A stretch of DNA of 41,696 bases, from the NCBI GenBank assembly GCA_900541145.1, contig UQIH01000022.1, forward strand, positions 1-41,696, in the 5' to 3' direction. A model generated the notes under the pieces. That model had not been told where the DNA came from, did no database searches, and was given only the letters and a program-made list of their open reading frames with translations. Source of the stretch: an uncultured Collinsella sp. (GTDB lineage Bacteria > Actinomycetota > Coriobacteriia > Coriobacteriales > Coriobacteriaceae). This document shows positions 1-8,076 of this stretch, piece after piece. Within the stretch, counting starts at the first letter, position 1; the number at the start of each line of letters is the position of its first letter. The position numbers were made by a program, and so were the translations under genes.

Positions 1-12
1 CCTGCGCAAGAC

Positions 13-38
13 GAAGGCCACATTAAGTGGCCTTCTTT
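13..38 (+). terminator. Rho-independent terminator of a gene left of the window
   Basis: A perfect 9-bp stem (13-21 with 27-35), a 5-nt ATTAA loop and a short T run (36-38) form a terminator-like hairpin. The T run lies on the plus-strand side, so it probably ends a plus-strand gene lying left of the window and converging on gyrA. Confidence 0.6.
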
Positions 39-102
39 GCGTGCGGAACTCGCGACAAACCAAAACCATCTCGCCAGCCCAGCGACCATGGGGTCCCAAG
101 GT

Positions 103-139
103 TTTCAAAAAAGCGGTCGGCGCGCAGTGCGCCGACCGC
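103..139 (-). terminator. Rho-independent terminator of gyrBA
   Basis: A perfect 11-bp GC-rich stem (113-123 with 129-139) with a 5-nt loop. Read on the minus strand it is followed by six T (complement of 107-112). It lies 41 bp past the gyrA stop codon and is the natural end of the gyrB-gyrA transcript. Confidence 0.85.
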
Positions 140-179
140 CGATATATGGTGTCTGATATTTTCTACCAGCTAGGGCCTC

Positions 180-2921
180 TTACTCGTCTAGGAGATCTTC
201 TGGCATGTCGTTGCCCTCGCCTAGATCGACTGGGGTTTCTTCGGGAGCAGAGCCGTTTTCTGCGGCTTCGCCTTCGGGCTTCTCCTTGGCGGCTGTCATG
301 CGGGCTACGGCGCAGATGCGGTCGTTGTCGTCGACGGTCATCATCTTGACGCCCTGGGTGGCGCGGCCGGTCTGGCTGATCTCGTCGGTCTTGACGCGAA
401 TGACCGTCGCGCCCTCCGTCACGATGAACAGCTCGTGCTGCGGGCCCACCGTCTTCATGGCCGCGAGGTTACCCTTACGTTCGGTCATTTGAATGGTGTA
501 GACGCCCTGGCCGCCGCGATTCTGCTCCGGGTAGTCCGCGACCGGCGTGCGCTTGCCGTAGCCGCGCTCGGTGATGACGAACAGATCGCCGTTGCCGTTA
601 GTGACTTCCATGCCCAGAACGCTCACGCCGTCCTTCATACCGATACCGCGAACGCCGCTGGTATCGCGGCCGGTGGCGCGCACCTGCTCCTCGGAGAACA
701 TGATCGCCTTGCCCGCGGTGGTGGCCAGGATAATCTTGTCACCCTCGCGCACGCGGCGCACGTTCAGCAGTGCGTCGTCGTCGCGCAGGTTGATGGCAAT
801 GAGTCCATCACGGCGGCTACGATCGTAAGCGCTCATCACGGTCTTCTTGACCATGCCACTCTTGGTGGCAAACATCAGGTACTCGTCGGCAGGGAACTCG
901 CGGCAGCTGATGACGCTCGCGATCTTCTCGCCGTCCTCAAAGGGCAGCAGGTTGACGATCGCGGTACCGCGCGCCTGGCGCGTACCCACCGGCAGCTCGT
1001 GCACCTTCAGGCGATAGACCTTGCCCTTGCTCGAGAAGAACAGCACGTACTCGTGCGTGGACGCGATAAACATCTCGTCGATAACATCGTCCTCTTTGAG
1101 GTTGACGCCCGACACGCCCTTGCCTCCGCGCTTCTGGGCACGGTAGGCAGCCACCGGGATACGCTTAACGTAGCCGGTGTGGGTGATGGTCACGACCATG
1201 TCCTCGTCGGCGATGAGGTCCTCGACATCCAGGTCCTTCTCAACCTGGCTGATCTCGGTGCGGCGCTTGTCGCCAAACTTCTTGGAGATCTCGCGCATCT
1301 CTTCCTTGATGACGCCCAGGATCTTCTCCTCATGCGCCAGCAGGTCCTCGTAGTAGGCGATGGCGCGGCGCAGGCCGTCCAACTCTTCTTGGATCTTGTC
1401 GCGCTCCAGGCCGGTCAGGCGGCGCAGCTTCATCTCGAGGATGGCCGTGGTCTGCTCGGGCGTAAAGCCAAAGCGCTCGATCAGGCGGCTGCTGGCCTCG
1501 GAGTCGGTCTGCGAGGAGCGGATGATGCTAATGACCTCGTCGATATGGTCAAGGGCCATCAGGTAGCCCTCGAGGATATGGGCACGCGCCTGGGCCTTCT
1601 TAAGGTCGAAGCGGGTGCGGCGAGTGACGACGTCGACCTGGTGGTCAATGTAGTGCTGCAGCATCTCGCGCAGGCTCAGGCATTTGGGAACGCCGTTGAC
1701 GAGCGCCAGGTTGTTGGCGCCGAAGGTCGTCTGCAGCGAGGTGTACTTATACAGGTTGTTGAGCACGACCTGCGGAATGACGCCCTTCTTGAGCTCGATG
1801 ACCAGACGGATACCCTTCTGGTTGGATTCATCGCGCATATCCGAGATGCCCTCGATGCGCTTGTCGTTGACGAGCTGGGCGATCTTCTCCTGCAGGGTGC
1901 CTTTGTTGACCATGTAGGGAATCTCGGTAAAGACCAGGCGGCTGCGACCGGTCTTGGTGGACTCCACGTGTGCCTTGGCACGCACGGTAATGGAGCCGCG
2001 GCCGGTCTCGTAGCTCTGCTTAATGCCGGCGCTGCCCATGATGATGGCGCCGGTGGGGAAGTCCGGACCGGGCATGATCTGCATGAGCTCGTCGACGGTG
2101 GCGTCGGGGTTGTCGATCAGGTAGCAGGTGGCCTCGATCGCCTCGGCGAGGTTATGCGGGGCGATGTTGGTGGCCATGCCGACGGCGATACCCTGGCTGC
2201 CGTTGACCAGCAGGTTGGGGAAGCGCGCAGGCAGCGCCACGGGCTCGGCGAGCGATTCGTCGTAGTTCGGCTGCCAGTCGACGGTATCCTTCTGCAAGTC
2301 ACGCAGCAGTTCCATGGCGGGCTTGGCCAGGCGACTCTCGGTGTAACGCATGGCTGCCGCGCCGTCGCCGTCGATGTTGCCGAAATTGCCGTGACCGTCG
2401 ATGAGCGGCGTGCGCATGGAGAACCACTGCGCCAGGCGGACCATGGCCTCGTAGACCGCGGAATCGCCGTGCGGGTGGTACTTACCGATAACTTCGCCGA
2501 CCGTCCAGGCCGACTTCTTATGTGGGCGGTTGGGGTAGATGCCGCTCTCGTTCATCGCGTACAGAATGCGGCGGTGCACCGGCTTTAAGCCGTCGCGCAC
2601 GTCCGGCAGGGCGCGCGCTGTGATAACCGACATCGAATACTCGATGAACGACTGCTTCATCTCGCGACCGAACTCCGAAATCTGGAGCTGACCGCCGTTG
2701 ATGTCCTCGCCGGCCGAGGCGCCACGGTCGACTTCGCCAAAACTCTCCTCGAGCTCGGCGTCGTCGTCTTCCTCCTCATCATCATCGGCATCGGGGTTAT
2801 AGGCGTCCGGATCGCCGTCCTCGCCCTGCTCAGCACGGGCAAGCAGGCGCTTCAGATCGTCGGGCATACCAGCGTCGCCGGCCTCGTCCATACCCCCGTT
2901 GTTGTTGATATCGTCTGCCAC
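180..2921 (-). CDS. gyrA: DNA gyrase subunit A
   Basis: Breakage-reunion subunit of DNA gyrase, which introduces negative supercoils together with GyrB. Residues from about 81 on match the family: the winged-helix region, the quinolone region HPHGDSAVYEA (Ser154, Glu158, so no obvious fluoroquinolone-resistance change) and the catalytic Tyr193 in AAAMRYTESR. The C-terminal domain carries a GyrA-box, QKRGGKG, which favours gyrase over topoisomerase IV. The start is GTG, with an AGGAGG Shine-Dalgarno four bases upstream that nearly abuts the gyrB stop, so translation is probably coupled. An N-terminal extension of about 80 residues is very rich in Asp and Glu (run at 45-60). At 913 aa the protein is slightly longer than usual because of this extension. 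Confidence 0.97.
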   Translation of the reverse strand: MADDINNNGGMDEAGDAGMPDDLKRLLARAEQGEDGDPDAYNPDADDDEEEDDDAELEESFGEVDRGASAGEDINGGQLQISEFGREMKQSFIEYSMSVITARALPDVRDGLKPVHRRILYAMNESGIYPNRPHKKSAWTVGEVIGKYHPHGDSAVYEAMVRLAQWFSMRTPLIDGHGNFGNIDGDGAAAMRYTESRLAKPAMELLRDLQKDTVDWQPNYDESLAEPVALPARFPNLLVNGSQGIAVGMATNIAPHNLAEAIEATCYLIDNPDATVDELMQIMPGPDFPTGAIIMGSAGIKQSYETGRGSITVRAKAHVESTKTGRSRLVFTEIPYMVNKGTLQEKIAQLVNDKRIEGISDMRDESNQKGIRLVIELKKGVIPQVVLNNLYKYTSLQTTFGANNLALVNGVPKCLSLREMLQHYIDHQVDVVTRRTRFDLKKAQARAHILEGYLMALDHIDEVISIIRSSQTDSEASSRLIERFGFTPEQTTAILEMKLRRLTGLERDKIQEELDGLRRAIAYYEDLLAHEEKILGVIKEEMREISKKFGDKRRTEISQVEKDLDVEDLIADEDMVVTITHTGYVKRIPVAAYRAQKRGGKGVSGVNLKEDDVIDEMFIASTHEYVLFFSSKGKVYRLKVHELPVGTRQARGTAIVNLLPFEDGEKIASVISCREFPADEYLMFATKSGMVKKTVMSAYDRSRRDGLIAINLRDDDALLNVRRVREGDKIILATTAGKAIMFSEEQVRATGRDTSGVRGIGMKDGVSVLGMEVTNGNGDLFVITERGYGKRTPVADYPEQNRGGQGVYTIQMTERKGNLAAMKTVGPQHELFIVTEGATVIRVKTDEISQTGRATQGVKMMTVDDNDRICAVARMTAAKEKPEGEAAENGSAPEETPVDLGEGNDMPEDLLDE

Positions 2922-2932
2922 GTTACCTCCTC

Positions 2933-4963
2933 TTAAGCATCAAGGAATCGTGCATCATGTGCGTGTTTTTCAATGTACTCGCGGCGATAGCCGACCTCGG
3001 AACCCATCAGCTCGCGCACGGCGCGGTCCGCCACCACGGCGTCCTCGATCGACACGCGCTGCAGAATGCGGGTCTTGGGGTCCATCGTCGTCGAGGCAAG
3101 CTGCTTGGGGTCCATCTCGCCCAGGCCCTTGTAGCGCTGGACGGTATAGCCCTTGCGCTTTTTGGTAATCTTGCCGTCCTTGGCCTTGCCGTCCTCGTCG
3201 TTATCGTCGGGGTTCAGGCCCAGACTCTGGATGGTGTCGCGCAGGATCTCGTCTTCGGGCTGGCGGCCGTTGGGATACACGTAGTGAATCTTGTTGCGCA
3301 CCTTAATGCCAAAGATGGGCGGGCAGGCAACATAGACGTAGCCGGCATCGATCAGCGGACGCATGTACTTGTAGAAGAACGTCAGCAGCAGGATGCGGAT
3401 ATGTGCACCGTCGACGTCTGCATCGGTCATGATGATGATCTTGTGGTAGCGCGCCTTGGTGATATCGAAGTCGCCGCCGTCGCCGGCACTCGTCGTGACG
3501 CCGCAGCCGATCGCGGTAATCAATGACTGGATGGTGTCACTCGAGAACGCGCGATGGTCACCAACGCGTTCGACGTTCAAAATCTTGCCGCGCAGGGGCA
3601 GAATCGCCTGGATGTCTCGGCGACGGCCGTCCTTGGCTGAACCGCCTGCCGAGTCGCCCTCTACGATGAAGAGCTCGGTCAGCTCGGCATCGCGCACCGA
3701 GCAGTCGGCGAGCTTACCGGGCAGGGACGCCGTCTCGAGCAGGCTCTTGCGACGGGTCGCTTCGCGCGCCTTGCGGGCGGCGTTGCGGGCCTTGCATGCC
3801 TGCTGGGCCTTCTTGACGATCTCGCGAGCGGGCTTGGGATGCTCCTCGAGGTAATCGGCGAGGCCGTCGGTCACGATCTTGAGCGTCAGCGCGCGCATAT
3901 AGGAGCTGCCGAGCTTGGCCTTGGTCTGGCCCTCAAATTGCGGGTCGGGCAGCTTGACCGAGATAACGGCCGAAAGGCCCTCGCGCACATCGTCGCCGGT
4001 CAGGTTGGCGTCTTTTTCCTTGAGCAGGTTCTGTTTGCGCGCGTAGTCGTTGATCACACGGGTGAGCGCGGTGCGGAAGCCCTCAAGGTGCATGCCGCCC
4101 TCGGGGGTATAGATGTCGTTGGCAAACGACATGACGTTCTCGCCGTAACCGCTATTCCACTGCAGGGAAACCTCGACCTCGCCCATCTTGGTCACAGGCG
4201 CGTCCGGGTCCGATTTGCCCTCGATGTAGATGGGCTCCTTAAAGGCCTCGGGGACGTCCTTGCCCTCGTTGAGGAACTTGACGAAGTCGATGATGCCGCC
4301 CTCGTAGCAAAACTCCTCCACACGGGGAGTCGCCTCGCGCTCGTCGGTCAGCACGATCTTGAGGTTCTTATTGAGGAACGCCGTCTCCTGCAGACGGTTG
4401 TGCAGCGTATCGAAATCGTAGATGCAGGTCTCGAAGATCTCGTCATCGGGCCAGAAGGTGACGGTGGTGCCCGTCGAATCCGAGGTGCCCACGACCTCCA
4501 TCTTCTTGACAGTCTTGCCGCGCGAGAACTCCATCTCGTAGGTGTTGCCGTCGCGACGAACCTGAACGACCACGCGCTTGGACAGTGCGTTGACGACGGA
4601 GATGCCAACGCCGTGCAGGCCGCCCGAAACCTTATAGGCCGAGTTATCGAACTTACCGCCGGCGTGCAAGATCGTCATGACGACCTCGAGCGTCGGGATC
4701 TTTTTAACAGGGTGCTCGTCGACGGGGATGCCGCGCCCGTTGTCGACGACCGTGATGGAGTTGTCGGCGTGGACCGTCACCTGGATCTCGGTGCAGAAAC
4801 CGGCCATGGCCTCGTCGACGGAGTTGTCAACGATCTCCCACACCAGGTGATGCAGACCGCTGGCGCTCGTCGAGCCGATATACATGCCCGGGCGCTTACG
4901 AACGGCCTCGAGACCTTCGAGAATCTTAATCTCGCCGCCATCGTAATCGTTTTCGTTTGCCAC
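2933..4963 (-). CDS. gyrB: DNA gyrase subunit B
   Basis: ATPase subunit of DNA gyrase, 676 aa. The order is a GHKL ATPase domain (NSVDEAMAG, DNGRGIP, GGLHGVGISVVNALS), a transducer, a TOPRIM domain (VEGDSAGGSAKDGR, LPLRGKILNVE, MTDADVDGAHI) and the C-terminal GyrB motif QRYKGLGEM. It lacks the long insertion of enterobacterial GyrB. I chose the GTG at 4961-4963 because AAGGAGG lies four bases upstream; the open frame extends six codons further to a TTG that would precede the ribosome site. gyrA begins 11 bp after the stop. A terminator at 5013-5040 separates gyrBA from the upstream dnaN-recF-dciA group, so gyrBA should have its own promoter in 4964-5012; none was clear. Confidence 0.96.
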   Translation of the reverse strand: MANENDYDGGEIKILEGLEAVRKRPGMYIGSTSASGLHHLVWEIVDNSVDEAMAGFCTEIQVTVHADNSITVVDNGRGIPVDEHPVKKIPTLEVVMTILHAGGKFDNSAYKVSGGLHGVGISVVNALSKRVVVQVRRDGNTYEMEFSRGKTVKKMEVVGTSDSTGTTVTFWPDDEIFETCIYDFDTLHNRLQETAFLNKNLKIVLTDEREATPRVEEFCYEGGIIDFVKFLNEGKDVPEAFKEPIYIEGKSDPDAPVTKMGEVEVSLQWNSGYGENVMSFANDIYTPEGGMHLEGFRTALTRVINDYARKQNLLKEKDANLTGDDVREGLSAVISVKLPDPQFEGQTKAKLGSSYMRALTLKIVTDGLADYLEEHPKPAREIVKKAQQACKARNAARKAREATRRKSLLETASLPGKLADCSVRDAELTELFIVEGDSAGGSAKDGRRRDIQAILPLRGKILNVERVGDHRAFSSDTIQSLITAIGCGVTTSAGDGGDFDITKARYHKIIIMTDADVDGAHIRILLLTFFYKYMRPLIDAGYVYVACPPIFGIKVRNKIHYVYPNGRQPEDEILRDTIQSLGLNPDDNDEDGKAKDGKITKKRKGYTVQRYKGLGEMDPKQLASTTMDPKTRILQRVSIEDAVVADRAVRELMGSEVGYRREYIEKHAHDARFLDA

Positions 4964-5012
4964 ACGTCCTCCTTCAGTCAAGAAAATGTGTACAGACTTA
5001 CTAGTTTATCGT

Positions 5013-5040
5013 AAAAAAATACCCTCGGGAACGAGGGTAT
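5013..5040 (-). terminator. Rho-independent terminator after the dciA-like gene
   Basis: A perfect 9-bp stem (5019-5027 with 5032-5040) and a 4-nt loop. On the minus strand it is followed by a run of T (complement of 5013-5019). It closes the dnaN-recF-DUF721 transcript before gyrB. Confidence 0.85.
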
Positions 5041-5068
5041 TTGGCTCTACAAGGCCACCAGATGCGAT

Positions 5069-5632
5069 TTAAGGCTCTTTTTTGCTTTCTACGCCCTTGG
5101 CCCACTCGGCACTGGCTCTCATGGCATTCTCGAGGGCCTCGCGCAGTTTTTGGTCTTCGATGGGCGCCACTTGGCGCTCAATCTCGGTGCGCTCGGCCTC
5201 ACTTAGGTCGGCGTGCGGGGCCGGCGGGCGCTCGGTCGTCGCCGGGCGCAGGCGCTGCTTGGCGGCGGGCGGCGTGTGACCCGGCGCGGTGGTTTTGAAC
5301 ATCAGGCCGTCCACATGCGCACCGGCGCGCTCCATGCGCGCGCGGATGATCTCGCGCAACAGCGTCATTTCCTGCGTCCACGAGGGCGAATCGAGATATA
5401 CCAGCAGCTCATTGGACTCGGGCAGGTAGCGCAAGCCCGTCACATGCCGCCCCTCGCGCGTGCCCGAGCACACCGCGTTCCACGCGCGATAGACCGCGCG
5501 CGACTCCTCGGCAGTCTCCATCTGCGCGCGGCGCTCAGGTGTCGCGGCCGCCAGGATGCGCTGACGCTCTGCGTTCAAAAATCCACTGAAGGCAACCGTT
5601 TCGCTCTCGCGCTCGTAATTAGCACGTCTCAC
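5069..5632 (-). CDS. DUF721 / DciA-like protein
   Basis: A 187-aa protein whose middle (about residues 45-110) looks like the DUF721 fold: an AWNAVCSG-like helix followed by a block with LLVYLDSPSWTQEMTLLREII. DUF721 includes DciA, which recruits the replicative helicase in bacteria lacking DnaC or DnaI, and in Actinobacteria it commonly sits between recF and gyrB, as here. The N-terminal 30 residues and the C-terminal tail (111-187, Pro/Arg/Glu-rich) look flexible. The GTG start overlaps the end of recF by 14 bp, indicating coupled translation. The DUF721 assignment is fairly firm; the helicase-loading role is by family and position. Confidence 0.8.
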   Translation of the reverse strand: MRRANYERESETVAFSGFLNAERQRILAAATPERRAQMETAEESRAVYRAWNAVCSGTREGRHVTGLRYLPESNELLVYLDSPSWTQEMTLLREIIRARMERAGAHVDGLMFKTTAPGHTPPAAKQRLRPATTERPPAPHADLSEAERTEIERQVAPIEDQKLREALENAMRASAEWAKGVESKKEP

Positions 5633-6725
5633 CCATGCTCACCACCTTGGCTCGATCAAGCAGGTCATCGGTAAAATACCCCAGGTTGGTCGTGGTTATG
5701 ACCGTCTGGATATCATCGCCGATCAGCCGCAGGAAAGCACCGCGGCGTTCGCCGTCGAGTTCGCTCATCACGTCGTCCAAAAGCAGCAACGGGGCGGTGC
5801 CCAGGACATCGCGAGCCACGGCCACCTCCGCCACCTTCCAGGCCAGAACCAACGTTCGCTGCTGACCTTGGCTGGCAAATGAACGGGCGGAGCGACCCGC
5901 CACGGTAAACTCAATCTCATCGCGATGCGGTCCCACCAACGTCACGCCGCGGCGAATTTCCTCGTCGGCGTGCTCATCAAGGGCAGCCAGCATGCGCTCG
6001 TACGCCCAGCCCTTCAGCTCTTCGCGATCATCGACCTGGGGCAAATCCCCCAGCGTGGACGTATAGGTCACGTTGGCAGCCTCACCGGATGCCACTTGCC
6101 CGTAGGCAGTGTGCACATGGCCCGCCAGCCGGTCGAGCAGGGCCAACCGGTGCACAAGCAGGGCCGAGCCCGCGCGGGCAATCGAATCGTTCCACGCGCC
6201 GAGCATCTCGCGGCAGCACCAGGTCTCCTTGAGCAGGGCGTTACGCTGGGTCACGCAGCGTCCATAGGTGCTCGCAAGATCGGCATAACGTGCGCTCAGC
6301 TGCATGCCAAAGTCATCGAGGGCGGCGCGGCGCACACTGGCGCCGCGCTTAACCATGTCCAGATGGTCGGGGCAAAACAGCACGCTCGGCAGAACCCCGC
6401 GCACACCGGCGGCAGAGCATCTCTTGCCGTTGCGGCTAAACGAGCGCTTACCGTCCTCCGCGCTCAATCCCATATCAAGCACGCGGCCGTCGCCCTCGAG
6501 CCTCAGCTCGACCTTGCACGAGCCCACGCCGTCATGGACGAGCTCGGCTGCGGTCGGATGCCTAAACGAGGCGCCGCTCGTCAGCAGCTGCAGCGCCTCT
6601 ATGAGATTGGTCTTTCCCGCCGCGTTAGGTCCCGCAAGTATCGTCACGCCGTCGTCTAGGGCAAGGCGATAGCTATCGAAGTTGCGGTAGTGCGCGACGG
6701 AAAGATCGCGGGCGAACATGGTCAT
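5619..6725 (-). CDS. recF: DNA replication and repair protein RecF
   Basis: SMC-like ABC ATPase that binds single/double-strand junctions and helps load RecA at gaps. It shows Walker A GPNAAGKTN near residue 33, an ABC signature region SQGQQRTLVLAWK, and Walker B PLLLLDDVMSELDGER. At 368 aa it is the usual length. The start is the ATG nine bases after the dnaN stop; a second ATG two codons later is also possible and no strong Shine-Dalgarno is seen, so translation probably depends on coupling to dnaN. The 3' end overlaps the DUF721 gene. Confidence 0.95.
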   Translation of the reverse strand: MTMFARDLSVAHYRNFDSYRLALDDGVTILAGPNAAGKTNLIEALQLLTSGASFRHPTAAELVHDGVGSCKVELRLEGDGRVLDMGLSAEDGKRSFSRNGKRCSAAGVRGVLPSVLFCPDHLDMVKRGASVRRAALDDFGMQLSARYADLASTYGRCVTQRNALLKETWCCREMLGAWNDSIARAGSALLVHRLALLDRLAGHVHTAYGQVASGEAANVTYTSTLGDLPQVDDREELKGWAYERMLAALDEHADEEIRRGVTLVGPHRDEIEFTVAGRSARSFASQGQQRTLVLAWKVAEVAVARDVLGTAPLLLLDDVMSELDGERRGAFLRLIGDDIQTVITTTNLGYFTDDLLDRAKVVSMGETC

Positions 6726-6734
6726 GGCGCAACG

Positions 6735-7838
6735 CTAGATGCGGACCGGCATGACCAGGTACAGGTAGTTGATCTTGTCGTAGGACTTGAAGATGCCCGC
6801 CTGCGAGTAACTCTTGAGCTCCAGCGTAATCTCCTTCTCCTTGGACAGGGCATTGAGGCAGCCGAAGATGTAGTGGTAGTTGAAGGCGATGGTACCCGAC
6901 TCGCCCTCGGCCTCGACATCGATCGTCTCCTGCGCAAGGTCCTGGTCATTGGAAATGGAGGACAGGCCCATCTGCCCGTTCTCGACATCGATCTCGAACT
7001 TGACGGCGGGGTTGGCGCTCGCGATAACGGCCACGCGCTTGAGGGCGGCGTTAAAGGCGGCGACGTCGATCTTGACGCTCGTCACGCACGAATCGGGGAT
7101 GAGCTGCTTGTAGTTGGGGTACACGCCCTCGATGCGGCGCGACACGTAGGTGGTGTTGCCGGCCTCGAAGACGACCTGGGTGTCGGTAGCCCCGATCATG
7201 ATGGTCGCCTGGCTGGCCATGATGTTCAGCGCGTCGTTAAAGGCGTCGGCCGGAACGTTAAGCTCAAAGGAGCCCTCGAGGGTCGAGGTCTCGACCTGCG
7301 TATCGCACACGGCCAAGCGGAAGGAATCGGTCGCCACCAGGCGCACGGTGTTGTTCTCGACCTTCATGTGCACGCCGCCCAGGATGGGGCGGGCCTTGTC
7401 GGTCGAGGTGACGCGCCACACGCGGCCGACCATCTCGGACAAGATATCGGTCGGCAGTTCCACGGCGCTCTCGATGGCATAGGCCGGAAACTCGGGGAAG
7501 TCGTTGGCATCGAGCGTGTTCAAGCGGAAAGAGCTCTTCTCGCAACCAATCAGCACCTGGCGCTCGGACAGCTCAAAGGTGACCGGGGCATCGGGGAGAG
7601 TCTTGGTGATATTGGAGAGCATCTTACAGGGGATAACCATCTCGCCCTCTTCTTCGACATGCGCCGCGATGCGATGACGGATCGAGATGGTGTAGTTAGA
7701 GGTCTGGAATTCCAAGATGCCGTCTTGCGCCTTGACGAGCACGCCCGACAGGATGGGAAGGGTGGATGCCGAAGCGACACCCTTCATAACGACGCCGATG
7801 GCTTGTGTGAGCGAGCTCTGGCTGACGGTGAACTTCAT
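6735..7838 (-). CDS. dnaN: DNA polymerase III beta sliding clamp
   Basis: Beta clamp, the ring that tethers polymerase III to DNA. The 367-aa sequence has the three-domain clamp pattern, with the N-terminal MKFTVSQSSLTQAI, the middle-domain block RPILGGVHMKVENN and the hallmark C-terminus LVMPVRI, which forms part of the protein-binding pocket. An AGAAAGG element upstream of the ATG is a plausible ribosome site. It is the first gene after the dnaA-dnaN gap and is followed at nine bases by recF. Confidence 0.96.
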   Translation of the reverse strand: MKFTVSQSSLTQAIGVVMKGVASASTLPILSGVLVKAQDGILEFQTSNYTISIRHRIAAHVEEEGEMVIPCKMLSNITKTLPDAPVTFELSERQVLIGCEKSSFRLNTLDANDFPEFPAYAIESAVELPTDILSEMVGRVWRVTSTDKARPILGGVHMKVENNTVRLVATDSFRLAVCDTQVETSTLEGSFELNVPADAFNDALNIMASQATIMIGATDTQVVFEAGNTTYVSRRIEGVYPNYKQLIPDSCVTSVKIDVAAFNAALKRVAVIASANPAVKFEIDVENGQMGLSSISNDQDLAQETIDVEAEGESGTIAFNYHYIFGCLNALSKEKEITLELKSYSQAGIFKSYDKINYLYLVMPVRI

Positions 7839-7870
7839 CTTTTAATACCTTTCTATAGATATAAATATCT

Positions 7871-7885
7871 TAATAATAGTAATAG
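7871..7885 (+). other. DnaA-trio-like TAA/TAG triplets (candidate unwinding element)
   Basis: Five consecutive triplets TAA-TAA-TAG-TAA-TAG. Read 3' to 5' they fit the [G/A]AT repeat of the DnaA-trio described in Bacillus subtilis. They lie in the most AT-rich part of the gap, and the 3' side of the plus strand leads into the cluster of DnaA-box-like sequences, which is the orientation expected for a DnaA filament growing onto single-stranded DNA. Confidence 0.45.
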
Positions 7886-8050
7886 CACTAACGAAACTGT
7901 TGATTACTCCCAAAGACGCAGGTCAGACCCAGAAAGAGAATCGACAGCAACCTGTGTGCAACGGGGGTAGTTTTCCACGTTCAAAACCTGCGCAAAACTT
8001 TTCATCACCGCGGGTTGGGTTTTAGACACCTTATGCCCGTGGTTTCGACA

Positions 8051-8064
8051 AGTTTTCAACAGGT
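8051..8064 (-). repeat. Origin 14-mer, copy 1 (AGTTTTCAACAGGT)
   Basis: Exact inverted copy of the 14-mers at 11251-11264 and 11304-11317. Its core TTTTCAACA differs from TTTTCCACA by one base, so it is a candidate non-canonical DnaA box. TTTCGACA directly upstream is also found next to the copy at 11251. Confidence 0.7.
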
Positions 8065-8076
8065 GTCTCTATTTCC

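Larger units (their letters stand above)
7839..8076. other. dnaA-dnaN intergenic region, candidate origin part A
   Basis: This 238-bp gap has an AT-rich segment (7839-7890) and several DnaA-box-like 9-mers. These include TTTTCAACA at 8053-8061 inside the 14-mer AGTTTTCAACAGGT (8051-8064), GTTTCGACA at 8042-8050, TTTTCCACG at 7971-7979, TTTTCATCA at 7999-8007 and, reversed, TGTTGATTA at 7899-7907. No perfect TTATCCACA is present. The dnaA-dnaN gap is the commonest oriC location in Actinobacteria. The origin call is inference from position, boxes and AT content. Confidence 0.65.

Noticed and set aside
435..2588. A 717-codon plus-strand open frame opposite gyrA
   Set aside because: It lies wholly antisense to gyrA; its Val/Gly/His-rich composition is that expected from a mirrored high-GC gene, with no recognisable domain.
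3839..5014. A 391-codon plus-strand open frame opposite gyrB
   Set aside because: Shadow of gyrB; it also crosses the gyrB start region.
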